Shown here one piece after another: positions 18,377 to 25,452 of a stretch of 64,000 nucleotides of DNA (its first letter is position 1; the number at the start of each line of letters is the position of its first letter). The position numbers and the translations under genes are program-made. The notes under the pieces were generated by a model. It searched no databases, was not told the DNA's origin, and saw nothing but the letters and a program-made list of their open reading frames with translations. Source of the DNA: Sebaldella termitidis ATCC 33386 (GTDB lineage Bacteria > Fusobacteriota > Fusobacteriia > Fusobacteriales > Leptotrichiaceae); assembly GCF_000024405.1 (NCBI RefSeq), contig NC_013517.1, positions 2,821,989-2,885,988 of the forward strand. The letters are read 5' to 3'.

Positions 18377-18510
18377 TCTCTTTTTTTCGTCTATTCCAAT
18401 CTTGACAAAAGTATGTCATATTTAGGGTGAAATATCAATCAAAATACTGATTATTTTAATGTTGTCGATCTATAGTACTTTTACCCCTATCAGGGGTCGA
18501 CAGAAAATAT
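18377..18510 (-). other. CRISPR leader-distal region with repeated elements
   Basis: This non-coding stretch lies upstream of the array promoter. The 10-base TTGTCGATCT occurs at 18370-18379 and again at 18462-18471. A perfect small inverted repeat ACCCCT-ATC-AGGGGT lies at 18483-18497, next to a third GTCGAC. The segment 18406-18446 shares short words with one of the spacers. I take it as the distal leader, possibly holding adaptation or protein-binding sites. Confidence 0.4.
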
Positions 18511-18560
18511 CTTTTTAAATATATCTCATAAATCATAAATCAAATAATTTTTTATCATAC

Positions 18561-18600
18561 AAATAAAAAAATAACCAAGAGTAAAATAATAGCCTTAGTT
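18561..18600 (-). terminator. Terminator of the 81-codon gene
   Basis: On the minus strand AACTAAG and CTTGGTT pair (one G-U) around a 14-base loop and are followed by ATTTTTTT, directly after the upstream stop codon. Confidence 0.65.
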
Positions 18601-18609
18601 TTAATAAAT

Positions 18610-18855
18610 TTATCTCCGTAATTGTTTTATAAAATCGTTATATTCATTTAATGCTTCTATTATTTCAGATTCATAAAAACCTTTTCTCAAATAAATAAAT
18701 AATATCTCGACATCTGACTTATACAGGCTCTTATAAATGTCAATTTCCGGAAAGTAGATGTTCTGCCTGTATTGTGCATACATTCTCCTTAAAGCCAGAG
18801 GATTCCCTTCTTTCAGTTTCCCCAGCAATGTTTTACTATTACTTGTGTATTCCAT
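18610..18855 (-). CDS. Small protein of unknown function (81 residues)
   Basis: A short gene with good signals: GGAG lies 6 bases before the ATG and a terminator follows. The product is basic at the start (SKTLLGKLKEGNPLALRRMY) and appears largely helical, with a hydrophobic patch (VEILFIYLRKGF) and a charged end. No signal peptide, cysteine pattern or known motif is seen. It is transcribed toward the CRISPR leader but separated from it by its own terminator, so a functional link is not implied. I do not recognise the family. Confidence 0.6.
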   Translation of the reverse strand: MEYTSNSKTLLGKLKEGNPLALRRMYAQYRQNIYFPEIDIYKSLYKSDVEILFIYLRKGFYESEIIEALNEYNDFIKQLRR

Positions 18856-19130
18856 TTATTTCTCCTTCAATTATGATATTATCATAAATTGATTTGTTTT
18901 ACAAGTTGATTATTTGTATTATTTATTTTTATATAATATAAATAATATGTTTTCTTTTTTATAAAACTAGCAACCCTTTATTTTTATTGTCATTTAGTTT
19001 AATAAAATTATATTTCCATATTTTTAACAGTATCTCTAAAATAAAATTTTATTGTATTTTTACATTTATTTTCATTTTTAAAAAAGATATTGTCATTCAA
19101 CTTACTCTGGGTATCTGCCCAAAAGATAAA
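18856..19130. other. AT-rich intergenic stretch, nothing recognised
   Basis: This stretch lies between the 81-codon gene and the terminator of the second PAP2 gene. A 66-codon plus-strand frame (18987-19187) has a TTG start and no ribosome binding site, and I regard it as chance. Confidence 0.5.
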
Positions 19131-19173
19131 ATAAAAAAATCCTCTGACACCATAAAAATATGTTCAAAAGATT
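19131..19173 (-). terminator. Terminator of the second PAP2 gene
   Basis: On the minus strand AATCTTTTGA and TCAGAGGATT form a 10-bp stem (G-U pairs included) with a 16-base loop, followed by a run of seven T, about 30 bases past the stop codon. Confidence 0.65.
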
Positions 19174-19200
19174 TTTACCAAAACTGATTATATTCATTTT

Positions 19201-19755
19201 TTAATTGAATAATTTCCTTATTATTTTATTTGAATTTATTCTGTCTGAATTTTTTTTATAGTAACTGCATACCATGTATGCAACACCCATACCCAGAATT
19301 ATTCCTCCTATAATATCCGTAAAATAGTGCACTCCCAGATATATTCTTGAAAAAGCTATAAAAAATGCTATAAAAAATACCGGCCATTTATACCTTAAGT
19401 TTAAAAAATAAAATACTCCAAATGCTGTAAATGAAGAAGCTGTATGCCCGGACGGAAATGAATAAGAGCCCGGCGGCGGTATTAGAAGTTTCAGATCATT
19501 TAATACTATAAAAGGTCTGTTTCTTTTTATAATATTTTTTAATATCCCTTCTCCGAGAATCGCTGTAATTAGTAAAGCCAGAAGCAGAATTATTCCATAG
19601 TTGCGGGTTTTCCTCCTCATAACGAGAACTAATGCCAAAACTATCCAGACTATTCCCAAATTTCCAATACCGGAAAAAAATATCATAACTTCATTAAGTA
19701 CAGGTATCTGTAACCTTTGAAGTCCTTCTGTTATTGCTATATCTATGCCAAAAAT
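19201..19755 (-). CDS. PAP2-family membrane phosphatase with an apparent ATT start
   Basis: It has the PAP2 motifs: KNIIKRNRP, PSGHTAS and SRIYLGVHYFTDI, with hydrophobic segments between. The first in-frame ATG (19686) would give a protein lacking about 23 N-terminal residues of the family. The frame is open upstream and reads FGIDIAITEGLQRLQIPVLN, which aligns with the start of the paralogue at 17848 (MDQTAVNAVKLIQNPLLDKI). The only ribosome binding site is GGAGG at 19764-19768, 8 bases before an ATT codon at 19753-19755, with a stop codon just beyond. I therefore place the start at this ATT, giving 184 residues. A sequencing error or use of the internal ATG remains possible. Substrate unknown. 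Confidence 0.8.
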   Translation of the reverse strand: MFGIDIAITEGLQRLQIPVLNEVMIFFSGIGNLGIVWIVLALVLVMRRKTRNYGIILLLALLITAILGEGILKNIIKRNRPFIVLNDLKLLIPPPGSYSFPSGHTASSFTAFGVFYFLNLRYKWPVFFIAFFIAFSRIYLGVHYFTDIIGGIILGMGVAYMVCSYYKKNSDRINSNKIIRKLFN

Positions 19756-19969
19756 TTTCTAAACCTCCTTTACATCAATTTTCATACTGATTTATTTTTA
19801 GTTACAAAACAGAAGAAAGGATTGTAACAGTATAGTAAGCATTGAAAATAAATCCATTTATTGAAATGAATGCCGTCATTTGTCTAATAACAAATAAAGC
19901 ATTACAGTAGAATTATACAAAATTTTTACATTCTTTTATACTGAAAGTTTCCTGAAATCTTTATATATC

Positions 19970-20926
19970 TTATATTATCTTTTTATTTATTTTCCCTATG
20001 TATGTCTTTATCACTTCCGCTGATCTGTTTAACTGTTTCTGTTCCTCTTCGGTAAGCTTAAGTTCTATTATTTCCTCTACCCCTTTATTTCCAAGTATTA
20101 CAGGCACACTTAAACATACATTTTTTAGTTCATATTCTCCGTCAAGAAATACTGAAACAGGGTGCACACTATATTCATTATTAAATATAGACTTTATCAA
20201 TGCAGAAGCTGCTGTTCCTATGCCAAAACACGTGGCTCCTTTTCCTAGCAATACTTCCCAGCCTGCATAAGATGTATCTTTTAATATTTTATCTAAATCT
20301 GTATTTTTCAATTCTTCTTTGGACTCTATATACTGCTTGAAGGGTTTCCCCCCCACATAAATATGCGACCATGGAATCATCTGTGAATCTCCGTGTTCAC
20401 CCAAAGAATACCCTGATACACTCTTAGGATCTATTCCAAGAATATCTCCTGTTATTCTTCTGAATCTTGCACTGTCAAGAGAAGTACCGGTTCCTATAAC
20501 TCTGCTCTTTGGAAATCCTGATTTCTCCAATACATAATGAGTTATCACATCGCAAGGATTTGTTATTACCAAAAATATCCCCGAAAAACCGCTTTCAAGT
20601 ATTTTCGGCATAATATCATCTATTATTTTTATCCCGTCATCCAGAGTATCCAGCCTTGTCTGCTCAAATCTCGGAAGAGGCCCTGCTGCTATCACTACTA
20701 TCTCTGCATCCTTAAGCTCCGAATAATTCTGTATCTTTATTGTTACATTAGAATTAAGATTGGCAAGCGAATCTTTAAGATCTAACATTTCACTCTTTAC
20801 CTTATCTTCCTTTATATCTATCAATATCAGTTCATCGGTTATACCGCGTGTCACAAGACTGAAAGCCACATGTGACCCTACATTCCCCACTCCTATTACT
20901 GCTACCTTTCTGCTCTTGATTTTCAT
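19970..20926 (-). CDS. L-lactate dehydrogenase family protein (L-2-hydroxyacid dehydrogenase)
   Basis: NAD-dependent interconversion of a 2-keto acid and an L-2-hydroxy acid. The Rossmann start is KVAVIGVGNVGSHVA, the carboxylate-binding Arg lies in LDSARFRR, and the catalytic His in GEHGDSQ; NPCDV is family-typical. The substrate-loop segment reads AAGPLPRFEQTR, unlike the QKPGETR of standard lactate dehydrogenase. It could therefore act on a bulkier keto acid, like L-2-hydroxyisocaproate dehydrogenase. The length (318 residues) is normal. AAAGGAGAGG precedes the ATG. It follows trmB by 30 bases and is probably last in the MORN-waaA-trmB transcript. Confidence 0.85.
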   Translation of the reverse strand: MKIKSRKVAVIGVGNVGSHVAFSLVTRGITDELILIDIKEDKVKSEMLDLKDSLANLNSNVTIKIQNYSELKDAEIVVIAAGPLPRFEQTRLDTLDDGIKIIDDIMPKILESGFSGIFLVITNPCDVITHYVLEKSGFPKSRVIGTGTSLDSARFRRITGDILGIDPKSVSGYSLGEHGDSQMIPWSHIYVGGKPFKQYIESKEELKNTDLDKILKDTSYAGWEVLLGKGATCFGIGTAASALIKSIFNNEYSVHPVSVFLDGEYELKNVCLSVPVILGNKGVEEIIELKLTEEEQKQLNRSAEVIKTYIGKINKKII

Positions 20927-20956
20927 GTTCCTCTCCTTTCAGGATGTGCAAATCTG

Positions 20957-21652
20957 TTACTTTTTCACTATTTCTATATATTTTATATTCATATTATGCT
21001 TGCTTAGAAACATCTGTTCGAATTCAGTCTGAATATTATCCTTAACCTTTTCTGTATTGTAAAGATCATCTGTATGAAATACTATTTCATATTTAGCCAG
21101 CCCTTTTACCAGCTCCAGTGTATCATAATAATACCCCTCATGATCGGTCTTAAAAAATAATTTCCCCGATGGCTTCATTATAATATCCAGCCTATCAAAC
21201 AATTCTTTATTTATAAGTCTTTTATGCTCTGATCCGGTCCACGGGTCAGGAAAATTTATATATAATCCTGATATCTCATCCTTACCTAAAAAATCAAGAA
21301 GCTTTTCTCCTCTTTTTCTCAGAAAAACAATATTTTTCAGTTCTCTCTTTTTAGATTTTACAGCTGCCATTACCAGCCTTTTGAATCTAAGCTCAAGAGC
21401 AATATAGTTTTTCCCGGGAAATTTCTGCGCATTACTCGCTGTAAAATTTCCGCTTCCGCATCCTATTTCCAGATATACCGGATTGTCATTTCCGAAATAC
21501 TCATTCCATTTATTTTTTTTACTGTCTGTTATCTCTTCGTCATATATTATGTATTCAGGATATTCAGTCATTTTCTCCATATAGATATTATAATGTTTTT
21601 TTGGATAATTGAAAAAATATTCCCATAATTCTTTCTTCTGCTTATTTTCCAC
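20957..21652 (-). CDS. trmB: tRNA (guanine-N7-)-methyltransferase
   Basis: Uses S-adenosylmethionine to form 7-methylguanosine at position 46 of tRNA variable loops. The SAM-binding motif is YLEIGCGSGNFTA near residue 58, and the TrmB signature INFPDPW near residue 132 is clear, followed by TDHEGYY. The length (231 residues) is normal. The start is GTG at 21652 after GGAG. It follows waaA by 18 bases. Confidence 0.93.
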   Translation of the reverse strand: MENKQKKELWEYFFNYPKKHYNIYMEKMTEYPEYIIYDEEITDSKKNKWNEYFGNDNPVYLEIGCGSGNFTASNAQKFPGKNYIALELRFKRLVMAAVKSKKRELKNIVFLRKRGEKLLDFLGKDEISGLYINFPDPWTGSEHKRLINKELFDRLDIIMKPSGKLFFKTDHEGYYYDTLELVKGLAKYEIVFHTDDLYNTEKVKDNIQTEFEQMFLSKHNMNIKYIEIVKK

Positions 21653-21670
21653 GCTATCTCCTTTATTCTG

Positions 21671-22864
21671 TTATAAAATTTCTTTGATTATCTCATCTAT
21701 TTTATTATATTTTTTAAAAAATTCGCTTGTTTCCCTGTTTTTGCTATTATCGGAATCCAGAAAAAAAGCTTCCAGCTCACTTTCTGTTTCTGCTATATTT
21801 ACCAGATTAAGCGGTTTTGCATTTTCCGCCACATCTTTAATATTGGAATAATATTTTCCTATTATAGGCACCTTCCCGTAATAAAGAGGCTCAAGAATTG
21901 AATGTCCCCCTATCTCAACAAATGTTCCGCCTACAAATACCAAATCAGATATCTGATACATCTCACGAAGAATTCCCATTTTATCTACTATTATTATTTC
22001 AGTCTTTTTATTTTCGGAATAAAGTGAAAAATCAAGACCTTCACATAATGCTGCTACTTCTTCGGTTCGCTGTATATGTCTTGGCACCAGTACCATCTGA
22101 TATTTTTCAGCCTCATTTATTTTTTTGAATATATCTATAAGGATTTTTTCTTCTCCTTCTCTTGTGCTTCCTGCAGTTATGAGCTTTCTTCCGTTTATTT
22201 TTATTCTTTCTTCCAGTTCTTCCTTCTGTTCAGTATCCAAAACAGGATAATCTATACTGTATTTCAAATTTGGATATACTTTCAGTATTTCTTCCCTTAC
22301 TCCCAATTCCTTATATCTCTGAAGATCAAGATTACTTTGAACAAGGATTTTACTGCATTTATTCAAAGTAGCTGAGATCATTCCTTTGATTTTCTTGTAT
22401 TTATCAAAGGTTTTATCGGAAATACGTCCGTTCACCACGATTACCTCTGACTTTTCAGATACAATTCCATAAAGATTCGGCCAGATTTCAGTTTCTATTA
22501 TAATCAGTTTTTCTATATCCAGCATATTTACTGTTTTTTTTATCAGAAAATAGTCATCCAGCGGAAAATAAGCCCCTTTTATATTAGGGTTCCCTGAATA
22601 TCTTTTTCTGAATAACTCCATTCCTGTATCGGTCATCACTGTCAAATAAATTTTTTTATTTCTGTCCAAAATGTTTTCTATTAATTTCTCCGCTAAATTC
22701 ATTTCACCCACTGACGACAGATGAATCCAGTAATACTTATCTCTTTTTATTTTTTCTACTCTGATTCTTTTATAAAAAAAAGCTCTGATTTTTTTCTTGA
22801 AAATTGCTGCAATAAATAAAAAAGGATATAAAAAAAATCTTACTATATTATAAATAAATAACAT
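21671..22864 (-). CDS. waaA: 3-deoxy-D-manno-octulosonic acid transferase
   Basis: Transfers Kdo from CMP-Kdo to lipid A precursor on the cytosolic face of the inner membrane. The protein has one N-terminal membrane segment (about residues 4-22), the family motif WIHLSSVGEMN near 47, IIIETEIWPNLY near 120, and the C-terminal donor-site region GGHSILEPLYYGK. At 397 residues it is close to the usual 420. Its presence shows that the organism makes Kdo-containing lipopolysaccharide. Neighbours are a MORN-repeat protein upstream (24-base gap) and trmB downstream. Confidence 0.92.
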   Translation of the reverse strand: MLFIYNIVRFFLYPFLFIAAIFKKKIRAFFYKRIRVEKIKRDKYYWIHLSSVGEMNLAEKLIENILDRNKKIYLTVMTDTGMELFRKRYSGNPNIKGAYFPLDDYFLIKKTVNMLDIEKLIIIETEIWPNLYGIVSEKSEVIVVNGRISDKTFDKYKKIKGMISATLNKCSKILVQSNLDLQRYKELGVREEILKVYPNLKYSIDYPVLDTEQKEELEERIKINGRKLITAGSTREGEEKILIDIFKKINEAEKYQMVLVPRHIQRTEEVAALCEGLDFSLYSENKKTEIIIVDKMGILREMYQISDLVFVGGTFVEIGGHSILEPLYYGKVPIIGKYYSNIKDVAENAKPLNLVNIAETESELEAFFLDSDNSKNRETSEFFKKYNKIDEIIKEIL

Positions 22865-22888
22865 ATAATCCCACCATAAATCTTAATA

Positions 22889-23887
22889 TTATTTTTTATG
22901 CTCTATTTTTCTTGCTACTTCCCCATGTTCATAAATAACTTCCGATTCAAGATCACCATTTTTATCATAGAAATAAGCTTCTCCGTGAAATTTACCATCC
23001 ATGGCTCTTCCCTCGAATTTTCTGTTTCCGTCTTCATGAAAGCTCACATAGCTCCCATGCAGCAGTCCTTCCACATAATTGGCTTCCAAAAGAAGAATTT
23101 CCCCGTCATCGGAATATTCTTTTTCCGTTCCGTATTTCATATTATTTTTATAATCTGTTTCTTTTTTCACTTTTCCTGCTTCATTATAAAGAATCTCTTT
23201 TCCGTTTTTCCGTCCCTTTTCATAATGAATCAGATGTATTATATTCTTATTTTTACCATATATTATGAATTCGCCGTCAAGCTCGCCGTCCACATAATTG
23301 GAACTCATCTGAACATTTTCATTTTCCAGTTCTATTCTCTGTCCGTTCAGCTTTCCGTCTTTCCATATTTCTTTTCTTCTGAGGTTTTCATTTTCATCAT
23401 AAAAATTCCAAATCCCTGTTTTCAAATCCTCTTTATACATTCCTGTATGTGAAAGCTTTCCGTTTTTATGAAATTTTGAAGAAATTCCGTCAAGATTCCC
23501 GTAATAATAATTATTTTCCTCTTTCAGACCGCCTTCTTTATAAAACTCCTGTAATTTCCCGTTTCTTTTACCCTCTATATAAAAACAATTTAATTTTACT
23601 TCTCCGTCTTCAAAGTATTCTTCATACTTCCCTTCTTCCAGACCGTCTATATAATTTTCCGAAGCTTTTAAGATACCATTTTCGTAATATTTTTCCTGAA
23701 CACCGGATTTTTTACCGTTTTTAAATCTTTCTATGCTCTCCAGCTGTTGCTTTTTATCATCATAATACATATGAAGTTCTCCTTCGAATCTTCTGTTTTC
23801 ATAATAATAAACTTCCCTGTGGTCATAGTCTTCTTTTATTGCAAATATTACCGTTAACTTTTCCAGATAATGTTTTTTTAATATCAT
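22889..23887 (-). CDS. MORN-repeat (YwqK-like) protein
   Basis: The 332-residue protein consists almost wholly of about 13 tandem repeats of 21-24 residues. The consensus is roughly Y-x-E-D/N-G-x-x-x-x-E-x-x-Y-x-x-G-x-x-x-G, for example KYEEYFEDGEVKLNCFYIEG. This matches the MORN_2 repeat family often annotated as YwqK-like antitoxin component. The repeats form beta-hairpins that can bind proteins or membranes; the cellular role is unknown. I see no toxin gene next to it and no signal peptide. AAGGAG precedes the ATG. It is first in the transcript that continues into waaA and trmB, which is an unusual association. Confidence 0.8.
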   Translation of the reverse strand: MILKKHYLEKLTVIFAIKEDYDHREVYYYENRRFEGELHMYYDDKKQQLESIERFKNGKKSGVQEKYYENGILKASENYIDGLEEGKYEEYFEDGEVKLNCFYIEGKRNGKLQEFYKEGGLKEENNYYYGNLDGISSKFHKNGKLSHTGMYKEDLKTGIWNFYDENENLRRKEIWKDGKLNGQRIELENENVQMSSNYVDGELDGEFIIYGKNKNIIHLIHYEKGRKNGKEILYNEAGKVKKETDYKNNMKYGTEKEYSDDGEILLLEANYVEGLLHGSYVSFHEDGNRKFEGRAMDGKFHGEAYFYDKNGDLESEVIYEHGEVARKIEHKK

Positions 23888-24054
23888 TCCTACTCCTTAT
23901 TTTTTCATCTTCGTTTTGAAATTATTTTGTCAATTTGTATTATAACATTTTATGACCTAAATTTCTAATTTTACAAAAAATTTTATTTCCAAAAATCAAC
24001 AAAGAAAACTGCTCTGCACTTTTGATTTTTATATCATTTATTTTAAGCTTAAAT

Positions 24055-24083
24055 AGAAAAAACTGCCCGTTTAAAGGCAGTTT
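24055..24083 (-). terminator. Terminator of the xanthine dehydrogenase operon
   Basis: On the minus strand AAACTGCC and GGCAGTTT form an 8-bp stem with an 8-base loop and a following T-run, 11 bases past the operon's last stop codon. Confidence 0.85.
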
Positions 24084-24093
24084 CCCGATTTAT

Positions 24094-24567
24094 TTATCCT
24101 TTTCTTTTTTCTACGGTTTTTTCTACGGCATCTATTATTTTCTGGTATCCAGTACATCTGCACAGGTTCCCTGAAAGCCCTCTTCTGATCTCATCTTTTG
24201 AAGGCTCCGGATTATTTTCCAAAAGAACTTCAGTGGAAAGTATCAGACCTGGAGTGCAAAATCCACATTGTACCGCTCCTGCATCTATGTAGCTTTCCTG
24301 AATATCAGATAAATTTCCGCCGCGATCTGACACGCCTTCTATTGTTTTTATATTCTTTCCGTCTGCCCAGACTGCAAGATATATACATGAATCCGCAGTA
24401 ACTCCGTCTATAATTACAGTACATGCCCCGCATTCACCCACTGCACATCCCTGCTTTGCTCCTGTATAATTCAGTTCTTCCCTGAGTACTTCAAGAAGTG
24501 ATTTTCTTATATCCACATTTATATTATATTCTTTTCCGTTCACAGTAAATGTAATACTTTTTACCAT
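24094..24567 (-). CDS. xdhC: Xanthine dehydrogenase-type iron-sulfur subunit
   Basis: Small subunit carrying two [2Fe-2S] clusters that pass electrons from the molybdenum centre to FAD. The plant-ferredoxin-type cluster is CAVGECGACTV with a later Cys near residue 61. The second cluster is CGFCTPG and CRCTGY. The 157-residue length is standard for the xdhC/coxS family. The ATG overlaps the stop codon of the FAD subunit (TAATG). The name follows the E. coli xdhABC convention; purine specificity is not shown by the sequence. Confidence 0.88.
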   Translation of the reverse strand: MVKSITFTVNGKEYNINVDIRKSLLEVLREELNYTGAKQGCAVGECGACTVIIDGVTADSCIYLAVWADGKNIKTIEGVSDRGGNLSDIQESYIDAGAVQCGFCTPGLILSTEVLLENNPEPSKDEIRRGLSGNLCRCTGYQKIIDAVEKTVEKRKG

Positions 24568-25439
24568 TATCTGCCACCTCCGATTATAGCTTTTACAGCT
24601 CTTTTAGGCAGTTCTTCCACCAGCTGTTCCCTGAATGCCTTGGAAGCTCTCCATGAATCTCTTGCTCTTGCACTTTCAAGACATATTTTCCCTATTTCAT
24701 TTAGTATTTCATCATTTATCGGTTTTCCTTTGGCGAATTCCTCGGCACTTGCAGCCCGAAGCGGTGTAGGTCCTGCTACTCCGTAAGCAATTCTCATATC
24801 TTCAATGGTTCCGTTATTTTCTTTCAATAAAACCGAGCATCCAAGTGTAGCTATATCCATTGCCTGTCTGGGACTGAATTTTATATAATGACCTTTATAT
24901 CCTTCGTAATTTTCTTTTGTTATTTTTACTGCTGTAAGTATATCTCCCCGTTCAAGAAGAACTTTTCCGGGTCCGAGATAAAAATCTTTTATGCTTACTT
25001 CTTTATTCCCGTTTTTCCCTGTTATCATAAGCACTGCATTATAAGCAAATAATGTAGAGGCACTATCCGCTGAAGTGGCTCCGTTACATATATTTCCGCC
25101 TACTGTCCCCACGTTTCTTATCTGTGGACCGCCTACGCTTCCCACTGCATCAGATAAGCTTTTTACATTTTTTATTATAAATTCGTTACCCTCTACTTCT
25201 GTAAAGGTAGCCGCAGCGCCTATGATTATATCACCGCTGCTATTTATTTTTATTTCCTTTAATTCCGGAATTCTTGTAATTCCAATTAAATCTCTTCCAA
25301 CATATCCGTTTTTTCTCTCTCTTGATTTAATAAGAACATCAGTTCCTCCGGCTATTATCTGCGCATTTTCATTATCTGCAAGCAGTTCTACAGCTTCCTG
25401 TACAGTTTTTACCTCAGTATATGTCTTTATATCATACAT
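24567..25439 (-). CDS. xdhB: Xanthine dehydrogenase-type FAD-binding subunit
   Basis: Middle subunit that holds FAD and hands electrons to NAD or another acceptor. The first FAD motif is AQIIAGGTDVL near residue 30 and the second is IRNVGTVGGNICNG near 105, both standard for the CO-dehydrogenase flavoprotein family. The length is 290 residues. It starts 13 bases after the molybdenum subunit and overlaps the iron-sulfur subunit by one base, so the three chains should be made together. Confidence 0.88.
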   Translation of the reverse strand: MYDIKTYTEVKTVQEAVELLADNENAQIIAGGTDVLIKSRERKNGYVGRDLIGITRIPELKEIKINSSGDIIIGAAATFTEVEGNEFIIKNVKSLSDAVGSVGGPQIRNVGTVGGNICNGATSADSASTLFAYNAVLMITGKNGNKEVSIKDFYLGPGKVLLERGDILTAVKITKENYEGYKGHYIKFSPRQAMDIATLGCSVLLKENNGTIEDMRIAYGVAGPTPLRAASAEEFAKGKPINDEILNEIGKICLESARARDSWRASKAFREQLVEELPKRAVKAIIGGGR

Positions 25440-25452
25440 TCCTTTTACCCTC

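Noticed and set aside
18987-19187. 66-codon plus-strand frame between the 81-codon gene and the second PAP2 gene
   Set aside because: TTG start without a ribosome binding site, low-complexity hydrophobic start, and it runs through the PAP2 terminator.
22889-23887. MORN/YwqK protein as half of a toxin-antitoxin pair
   Set aside because: No small partner gene is adjacent; the antitoxin label of this repeat family is not a reliable guide to function.
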